From: an uncultured Porphyromonadaceae bacterium
GTDB lineage: Bacteria > Bacteroidota > Bacteroidia > Bacteroidales > Muribaculaceae
Reading direction: 5' to 3'
DNA length: 6,249 nt
Assembly: GCA_947177595.1 (NCBI GenBank)
Contig: CAMWUZ010000102.1
Coordinates: forward strand, 1-6,249
Positions 1-4,661 of this stretch are shown piece by piece. Within the stretch, counting starts at the first letter, position 1. The number at the start of each line of letters is the position of its first letter. A program made the translations under genes and the position numbers. The notes under the pieces are model-generated. The model worked only from the letters and a program-made list of their open reading frames with translations, made no database searches and was not told the origin of the DNA.

Positions 1-643
1 GCTCGGTTCTGACCGAATCACGGGGAGCGGATGCCGATTGTTTCTGTTCGCCGGTCATCATCTCCGCAGGAAGAATAGCGCTGACATTACGTACGGCAAA
101 ATCGGTCATCTGCTCGTCTGACACAAATCCGTAGCCTTCCATTATCCTGTCGGCGCGTATTATCTGAATGAATGAATCGGAATAGACGGTCTGCTGCTTC
201 TGATTCCAGAAAAGCTGACTGGTAAGAAATTTCTCACCCGCCATATTCACCACTATCACATGACCGTCAAGCCGCCACAGCTGCCTGTTGGTGAGATATG
301 TAGCGGAATCGCAGTCTATGGTAGCCTCTTTATTGAAGAGGTCGTCATAGCTCTCGAGATGAAGACTTTGAGGAAATGTCCATTTAGGCTCGGCAGCCTC
401 GTCATATACATACCACACGGGAGCAACCACTCTGTAGCGCACTATGCCTGAATCGGAAATGAGAGTGCTCACATCGGTGGTGGTCATGGTCGGAGTTGTT
501 TCAGGATCAACATCATCGGCATAAACTTTCTTGTCTTCTCCCGAACAGGAGCTGAGATTGACGCAAAGCATCAGCAGCATTAATACCGCGCATGGCAGCG
601 CCCGCAATCCGGACATCGCTCCGACAGCTCCGGTCATCCCCAT
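1..643 (-). CDS. lptC: LptC, LPS export periplasmic/lipoprotein component (3' end cut by window edge)
   Basis: LptC joins the inner-membrane LptBFG transporter to the periplasmic LptA bridge that carries lipopolysaccharide to the outer membrane. I translated the frame by hand: 214 codons are in the window without a stop, so only a short C-terminus should be missing. The N-terminus is a lipoprotein signal: a hydrophobic stretch (residues 16-30) ends in the lipobox LSSC with the lipidated Cys at 33, followed by SGED. After a Thr-rich linker comes the family's beta-jellyroll repeat region: DSGIVRYRVVAPVWYVYDE (64-82), WTFPQ (88-92), LWRLDGHV, QLFWNQ, VYSDSF and GYGFVSDEQMTDF, recalled as hallmarks of Bacteroidetes LptC. 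The start at 643 lies 5 bases after the stop of the upstream barrel gene. Internal ATGs at 637 and 616 are possible; the one at 616 would give a more typical 23-residue lipoprotein signal. Last visible gene of the minus-strand run. The family call is strong, the start uncertain. Confidence 0.88.
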   Translation of the reverse strand, partial: MGMTGAVGAMSGLRALPCAVLMLLMLCVNLSSCSGEDKKVYADDVDPETTPTMTTTDVSTLISDSGIVRYRVVAPVWYVYDEAAEPKWTFPQSLHLESYDDLFNKEATIDCDSATYLTNRQLWRLDGHVIVVNMAGEKFLTSQLFWNQKQQTVYSDSFIQIIRADRIMEGYGFVSDEQMTDFAVRNVSAILPAEMMTGEQKQSASAPRDSVRTE

Positions 644-648
644 CCGCT

Positions 649-1881
649 TCAGTCAATTTTACGCTTGAAGAACCAGAGATCGTTGAAATTCACGCCAAAG
701 GTGATGCACACATAGCTCTCCGTAAGCAGAGGATTGGGATTAGCACGACGGTGCCGGTACTCTACACCGAGATTTATAATCGTTTTGGTAGATAGAGTCG
801 GGAAACCGAAACCGCAGCTCACACCATATTCTCTCACACTGTTGCCTGCAACCTGAATATAGTCGCGTGTATAGTAAGCGCCGAGGCGATAGGTCATCAC
901 CTCATAATATGCGCCGCGGTCTTTAGGACGGTACCAGCCGCCTACTCCGAAACGGTAACGGTCAATAAACTTTGTCGCGGGGAAATCAGCCATAGTGGCG
1001 AACTTGGCTTTGCTCCATGGCTGATAGGTCATATCGGCTTCAGCCATCCAGCGCGTGCCGTTGGTGTAATTGATACCGAAGCCCCAACTGTCAGCAAGCG
1101 AAAAGTTATGCTGCATACGGATTGACTGAACCGTATCAGGCTTTTCATTCGTGCTCACGTCATATTTAACCACGCGGGCACGACCCAGAAGATCTTTACC
1201 GGGACTATATGCTACGCCGACACCTATACTGCGGTCATTGCTCAGCTTATATGCATACTGCACTCCGAAATTCATATGCCAGTCGCGCACCTCCAACTCC
1301 TGCTCAAACAGGGATGTGGAGCCTGCGGTAGTCGTGGCATATACATCTTTAAGATTATTACCGAAGAGGTAAGAGATGTTCATACCCACGCTAAGACCGT
1401 CTATTATATTTCCGGCGACACCTACATAGAGCTGGCTCAAACCGCCGCTGCCCTGATAGGAGCTTGAACCATTTTTGATTTCACTTCCGAAAGAATAGCC
1501 GACCGATGAATACGGCAACAGACCGATACTTCCACCGATGCGTTTGCTCAGAGGAAACTGCATTGTGATATAGTCAAGACCGCCGCCTTTCTGATTAAGG
1601 CTACCGCTAACGTCTTTCGAGTGGATAAACGAAACATCGAGACCCATGTCAAAAATAAATGTGAGTGAATCTACATGAGAATACGATGCGGGATTCATTA
1701 CATTGATCTGCCTGCCGTTGTGCATAGCGTATCCCACTCCTCCCATCTGACGCTGGGCGGAAGTGGCGTTGTCACGGAGCAGTCCGTAGCCGAAACGTGA
1801 ATAGGGGCTTACAGAATTCTGAGCGTGTGCTCCGAGAGCAGCCATACTCACTATCAGTGCTAAAAGTTTATTTATCTTCAT
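649..1881 (-). CDS. Outer-membrane beta-barrel protein, FadL/OmpP1-like, substrate unknown
   Basis: The 410-residue protein has a clear Sec signal peptide: MKINK, a hydrophobic core (6-18), then AHA with cleavage before Gln21. The mature N-terminus reads SPYSRFGYG, QMGGVGYA (45-52) and NPASYS (63-68), a pattern seen in Bacteroidetes proteins annotated as OmpP1/FadL-family transporters. The rest alternates short amphipathic, aromatic- and Gly-rich strands with polar turns, as expected for a barrel with more than ten strands. It should sit in the outer membrane. FadL proteins carry hydrophobic compounds across that membrane, but nothing here shows the cargo. Its ATG lies inside the end of coaX (14-base overlap), which suggests translational coupling, and lptC starts 5 bases after its stop. 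From memory this coaX-barrel-lptC order recurs across Bacteroidetes. No frameshift or truncation is visible. Another barrel family, such as a PorV-like one, is possible; barrel topology is safer than the FadL name. Confidence 0.78.
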   Translation of the reverse strand: MKINKLLALIVSMAALGAHAQNSVSPYSRFGYGLLRDNATSAQRQMGGVGYAMHNGRQINVMNPASYSHVDSLTFIFDMGLDVSFIHSKDVSGSLNQKGGGLDYITMQFPLSKRIGGSIGLLPYSSVGYSFGSEIKNGSSSYQGSGGLSQLYVGVAGNIIDGLSVGMNISYLFGNNLKDVYATTTAGSTSLFEQELEVRDWHMNFGVQYAYKLSNDRSIGVGVAYSPGKDLLGRARVVKYDVSTNEKPDTVQSIRMQHNFSLADSWGFGINYTNGTRWMAEADMTYQPWSKAKFATMADFPATKFIDRYRFGVGGWYRPKDRGAYYEVMTYRLGAYYTRDYIQVAGNSVREYGVSCGFGFPTLSTKTIINLGVEYRHRRANPNPLLTESYVCITFGVNFNDLWFFKRKID

Positions 1882-2605
1882 TGTACAATAATATTCTGTT
1901 CAATCCTTTGCTGGCGAGATCCGGCTCTACACTCACACTGAAATCGCAGAGCCCGCTGAGCTCGATAGCCCAACCGCCGGTCATCACCACTCTGGTATCG
2001 CTGCCGAGCCGTTCGTGGTAATATGAAATTGCTCCTACAATACCGTATATAGCGCCCAATATCATAGCCGAAGGAGTGTCGTAGCCCATGAAAGTGTCAT
2101 ATTTCAACTCACGGGGCACCTCAACTTCGGGTAGTCTCCGGGTGAAACGGTGAAGTGCCTCCAGACGCATACGCATTCCCGGGGCTATGTTTCCGCCAAG
2201 GAAATGACCGTCTGCCGACACCACATCATAAGTCACCGCAGTACCTGCATCCACAACAAGCATCTTTTCACCCGGATAACTTGTACACGCACCTACTGCA
2301 GCAGCAATCCGGTCTGTGCCGAGCGTATCGGGACTCTTATAGTCTATAACTATAGGAAGCGGAGTGCGGTTTGTAAGCCTCATCACCTTCTCGGCAAGGT
2401 GAGTGATTCCCTCGACAATATTGTTGCCCTCGCTTGCAACAGAGCAATAAATTGCCGCTTTCATACGACCGAACGGTGAAACAAAACGCTCAACAACCGC
2501 CGGAGTGAGCATCGGCTCAATCAGCAGGTCAAGCAGCTCCGAATCTCTCCAAACGGCAAGTTTTGCCGCAGTGTTACCTTGGTCAATAGTAAGATAGAGT
2601 GCCAT
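1868..2605 (-). CDS. coaX: Type III pantothenate kinase
   Basis: CoaX phosphorylates pantothenate with ATP, the first step of coenzyme A synthesis, in the cytosol. At 245 residues it has the family's usual length. The ASKHA-fold motifs are in order: phosphate-1 DQGNTAAK (8-15, with Asp8, Asn11 and Lys15; DxGNT is usual), GTDR (96-99, with Asp98 matching the catalytic base position known in this type), phosphate-2 VDAGTAVTYD (118-127), GGNIAPGM (137-144), the adenosine-type MTGG (208-211), and a C-terminal EPDLASKGLN segment (227-236) typical of the family. The start at 2605 leaves seven residues before Asp8, as is normal. A perfect TAnnTTTG -7 element ends 7 bases upstream of the ATG, so coaX may have its own promoter besides read-through from the ftsB side. 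Its 3' end overlaps the barrel gene by 14 bases. No key residue is missing. Confidence 0.95.
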   Translation of the reverse strand: MALYLTIDQGNTAAKLAVWRDSELLDLLIEPMLTPAVVERFVSPFGRMKAAIYCSVASEGNNIVEGITHLAEKVMRLTNRTPLPIVIDYKSPDTLGTDRIAAAVGACTSYPGEKMLVVDAGTAVTYDVVSADGHFLGGNIAPGMRMRLEALHRFTRRLPEVEVPRELKYDTFMGYDTPSAMILGAIYGIVGAISYYHERLGSDTRVVMTGGWAIELSGLCDFSVSVEPDLASKGLNRILLYNEDK

Positions 2606-2612
2606 TTCGCAG

Positions 2613-2620
2613 CAAAATTA
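2613..2620 (-). promoter_or_regulatory. -7 promoter element upstream of coaX
   Basis: Read on the minus strand the sequence is TAATTTTG, an exact match to the Bacteroidetes sigma-ABfr -7 consensus TAnnTTTG. It ends 7 bases before the coaX ATG in the 49-base gap after the 127-residue membrane protein gene. No good TTTG element is visible about 20 bases upstream, so promoter strength is uncertain. If used, transcription would start within a few bases of the coaX start codon. Confidence 0.5.
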
Positions 2621-2654
2621 TGAAATTGTAGAGAATAACACCCTTAAATAACCA

Positions 2655-3038
2655 TTATTTTTTAGCTTCACGCTCCTGCACCCGGGGTATCATAATAGAT
2701 GCGTATGCCTCGATTATACCCCCCGCAAGTGTAAAAGCCATCCAGTCGGTTACTCCCGCAGAAGGGTAAAACAAAAAGAATGCACCAACGCAAAACACCA
2801 CTCCAGCCCACACTTCGAGGCGATAGAGACGGCGCACGCGCAGAGAGTTGCTCGGACACGGATTGAAAAGACGACCCACGAATGCCAGCAGAGCCCCGGC
2901 GCTGTATATATAGCGGAAAAGATCACCGCGGTTGCCTGTAAGCGGCAACGCGGCTGCAACCACTACAAGGAGCAATCCGGCTATCGCCACCCATTTAGCC
3001 CAAGGGCGTGAAACGGCTGTATTTTCTATCTTACTCAT
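2655..3038 (-). CDS. Uncharacterised four-segment integral membrane protein
   Basis: I do not recognise a characterised family. The 127-residue protein has a short polar N-terminus and then four hydrophobic stretches at about residues 15-34, 39-58, 74-92 and 98-117. A basic loop lies between segments two and three (NPCPSNSLRVRRLYRLE, residues 59-75) and the tail is charged (QEREAKK). By the positive-inside rule, the Arg-rich middle loop and the C-terminal tail point to the cytoplasm, with both ends inside. The two halves could be paired hairpins. Its ATG begins one base after the stop of the ftsB-like gene, so translation is probably coupled and it probably shares that promoter. The placement suggests, but does not prove, a role near the division machinery or envelope. 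Similar small proteins are annotated only as hypothetical in Bacteroidales, as far as I recall. I am confident it is a real gene and unsure of its function. Confidence 0.8.
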   Translation of the reverse strand: MSKIENTAVSRPWAKWVAIAGLLLVVVAAALPLTGNRGDLFRYIYSAGALLAFVGRLFNPCPSNSLRVRRLYRLEVWAGVVFCVGAFFLFYPSAGVTDWMAFTLAGGIIEAYASIMIPRVQEREAKK

Positions 3039-3039
3039 T

Positions 3040-3342
3040 TCAATCTACAATATAAATATCTTCATTTGTGCGCTGCATATGGTATTGCTCACGCACTATG
3101 CGCTCCATAGTTGCGGGATCGGTGCGCAGACGGCGGTTCAGGTTCTCATAATATAAAATCGAATCGGTGCACTCCTTGATTTCGGTGCGCAGCTTGTCAA
3201 TCTCCATCTGATACTTATAGTTTTCTATCACCGAATTATCGCTGAACAGCATAACGTAGGCAAGCACACCCACAGTCAGCAGAAAGCTGATGTGGATATA
3301 GCGTCTGCTCCACCTCAAAATGCTCTTTAATCTGGAATTCAT
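3040..3342 (-). CDS. Septum formation initiator, FtsB/DivIC family
   Basis: FtsB/DivIC proteins are small bitopic components of the divisome. With FtsL and FtsQ/DivIB they regulate septal peptidoglycan synthesis by FtsWI. This 100-residue protein has the standard layout: a basic cytoplasmic N-terminus (RLKSILRWSRR), one membrane segment at about 17-33, a periplasmic coiled coil at about 38-73 (IENYKYQMEIDKLRTEI and on), and the conserved C-terminal motif MERIVREQYHMQRTNEDIYI (79-98), which includes the REQYxMxRxxEDIY pattern typical of Bacteroidetes members. The start at 3342 is the only ATG that keeps the membrane segment whole. It is the first gene of the minus-strand run, with a strong promoter immediately upstream, and the next gene starts one base after its stop. 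The family is clear; FtsB versus DivIC naming is a matter of convention. Confidence 0.92.
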   Translation of the reverse strand: MNSRLKSILRWSRRYIHISFLLTVGVLAYVMLFSDNSVIENYKYQMEIDKLRTEIKECTDSILYYENLNRRLRTDPATMERIVREQYHMQRTNEDIYIVD

Positions 3343-3346
3343 GCCG

Positions 3347-3378
3347 CAAAGTTAACCCATTCCTCCAAAACCGCCAAA
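3347..3378 (-). promoter_or_regulatory. Bacteroidetes-type promoter of the ftsB-like gene
   Basis: On the minus strand TTTG (3378-3375) is followed by a 20-base spacer and then TAACTTTG (3354-3347), a perfect match to the -33/-7 consensus TTTG / TAnnTTTG with ordinary spacing. The -7 box ends only 4 bases before the ATG at 3342. Transcription would therefore begin at or next to the start codon, giving an essentially leaderless mRNA for the ftsB-like gene and the genes behind it. Confidence 0.75.
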
Positions 3379-3531
3379 CACCGGCTATTACATCTAATTA
3401 CATAATGCAATTCGTTCCCATGATCAATGCTATTCCCGTAAGCTCTACCTATATCGACAAATTTTTACCGAAAAACCATCCAGATCAAAACATTTTGCTC
3501 AAATAATTATTCCACATTAACAAAAATGATA

Positions 3532-3539
3532 TAAATTCG
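3532..3539 (+). promoter_or_regulatory. Possible -7 element of asnA
   Basis: TAAATTCG matches the Bacteroidetes TAnnTTTG consensus at all fixed positions but one. It lies 29 bases before the asnA ATG, a normal leader length for these bacteria. No clear TTTG is present about 20 bases upstream (the region there reads ATTATTCC), so this is the best candidate rather than a firm call. The leader has no Shine-Dalgarno sequence and is A-rich just before the ATG. Confidence 0.35.
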
Positions 3540-3568
3540 CGTCTTGTAACAGACAAAATTCAATAAAT

Positions 3569-4603
3569 ATGGCTCTGATTATACCAAAACGATACAAACG
3601 CAAGCTCTTACCCGAGACCACCGAGGTAGCTATAAAGATGATTAAAGAGGAGTTTCAGAAACGTCTGTCAGAAGCGCTCAACCTGCGCCGTGTCACAGCC
3701 CCGCTGTTTGTGATGAGCGGCACTGGACTGAATGATGACCTAAATGGAGTGGAACGCGCGGTAAAGTTTCCTGTGAAAGCGTTGGACGACCGGAGCGCTG
3801 AAGTGGTGCATTCGCTTGCTAAATGGAAGCGCGTTAAACTCGGCGTATACGATATTGCTCCCGGTTTCGGGCTATATACCGACATGAACGCTATCAGAGC
3901 TGATGAAGATCTTGACAATCTCCATTCTCTATACGTTGACCAATGGGACTGGGAACGCACAATCAACGAGAGCGACCGCAATCTCGACTACCTAAAGGAA
4001 ACCGTGCGCAAGATTTACAAAGCAATCCGTGAAACAGAGCAAACCGTATATCACCATTTTCCGCATATAACTCCCCGTCTTCCGGAAGAAATAACCTTTA
4101 TTCATACGGAGGAACTGCTGAAAAAATATCCCGGTATGACCGCAACAGAGCGTGAAAGCGCTGCCGCACGTGAGCATGGCGCTATATTTATTATAGGTAT
4201 AGGCGCACCTCTAGGAAACGGTGAGCCGCACGATGGTAGAGCACCGGACTATGACGACTGGATTACCGTCAACTCCGACGGCTACCAGGGGCTTAACGGT
4301 GACATCGTGGTATATGACCGTATCCTTGACCGTAGCTTCGAACTTTCTTCAATGGGCATAAGAGTAAGCCCCGAATCGCTGAAAAAACAGCTTGAACTGC
4401 GAGGATGCACCGATCGCGAGAATCTGTCTTTTCACAAAGCGCTTCTTGCAGGTGAGCTTCCCTATTCAATCGGAGGAGGTATCGGTCAGAGCCGTCTGTG
4501 TATGTATCTGCTCCAGAAAGCCCACATCGGAGAGGTGCAGGCAAGCATCTGGCCTCCCGAGCAGATAGAAGAGTGCAAGGCGGCAGGAATAGAGTTGCTG
4601 TAA
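3569..4603 (+). CDS. asnA: Aspartate--ammonia ligase (ammonia-dependent asparagine synthetase)
   Basis: AsnA makes asparagine from aspartate, ATP and free ammonia through a beta-aspartyl-AMP intermediate. It is a cytosolic enzyme with a class II aminoacyl-tRNA-synthetase fold. The 344-residue protein aligns along its whole length with E. coli AsnA (330 residues, recalled from memory): VHSLAKWKR (80-88), GLYTDMNAIR (101-110), YVDQWDWER (122-130), RAPDYDDW (224-231), GLNGDI (241-246), ELSSMGIRV (258-266) and the class II motif-3-like GGGIGQSRL (302-310). By that alignment E. coli Asp46, Asp219 and Arg299 correspond to Asp56, Asp229 and Arg309 here, so the active site looks intact. The start fits the homologue N-terminus with a short extension. 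It stands as a single-gene unit, divergent from the ftsB-like gene and ending at a strong hairpin terminator. No AsnC-type regulator is adjacent. Confidence 0.97.
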   Translation: MALIIPKRYKRKLLPETTEVAIKMIKEEFQKRLSEALNLRRVTAPLFVMSGTGLNDDLNGVERAVKFPVKALDDRSAEVVHSLAKWKRVKLGVYDIAPGFGLYTDMNAIRADEDLDNLHSLYVDQWDWERTINESDRNLDYLKETVRKIYKAIRETEQTVYHHFPHITPRLPEEITFIHTEELLKKYPGMTATERESAAAREHGAIFIIGIGAPLGNGEPHDGRAPDYDDWITVNSDGYQGLNGDIVVYDRILDRSFELSSMGIRVSPESLKKQLELRGCTDRENLSFHKALLAGELPYSIGGGIGQSRLCMYLLQKAHIGEVQASIWPPEQIEECKAAGIELL

Positions 4604-4615
4604 ATCATGAAATAC

Positions 4616-4644
4616 AAAATGCAGGGCTAAGCCCTGCATTTTTT
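4616..4644. terminator. Bidirectional intrinsic terminator between asnA and the GH20 gene
   Basis: A perfect 12-bp stem (4616-4627 paired with 4631-4642) closes a three-base TAA loop. Its core is GCAGGGC/GCCCTGC. On the plus strand it runs into six consecutive T (4639-4644), 12 bases after the asnA stop. On the minus strand the arm ends in TTTT, so it can also stop transcription of the convergent glycosidase gene, whose stop codon lies 17 bases away. Confidence 0.9.
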
Positions 4645-4661
4645 ATTGTGTCAGTTTTAAG

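Larger units (their letters stand above)
3343..3568. promoter_or_regulatory. Divergent intergenic region between the ftsB-like gene and asnA
   Basis: This 226-base AT-rich stretch separates two divergently transcribed genes. It holds the ftsB-side promoter (3347-3378), a direct repeat ATTACAT at 3387-3393 and 3397-3403 (10 bp start to start), a short dyad CAAAACATTTTG (3486-3497) and a probable asnA promoter near 3532-3539. I see no convincing small ORF, riboswitch-like structure, tRNA or terminator hairpin in it. Confidence 0.6.

Noticed and set aside
592..795. Plus-strand ORF of 67 codons spanning the barrel-lptC junction
   Set aside because: It overlaps two supported minus-strand genes and has no promoter or recognisable protein features.
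2150..2479. Plus-strand ORF of 109 codons opposite coaX
   Set aside because: It is antisense to the catalytic core of coaX, His/Cys-rich and without domain features.
3462..3477. TTTTT/AAAAA inverted repeat as a terminator or operator
   Set aside because: The stem is only five A/T pairs, has no G/C core and lies between divergent genes where no terminator is expected.
3655..3981. Minus-strand ORF of 108 codons inside asnA
   Set aside because: It is antisense to the highly conserved AsnA core and its Ser/Arg-rich translation has no family resemblance.
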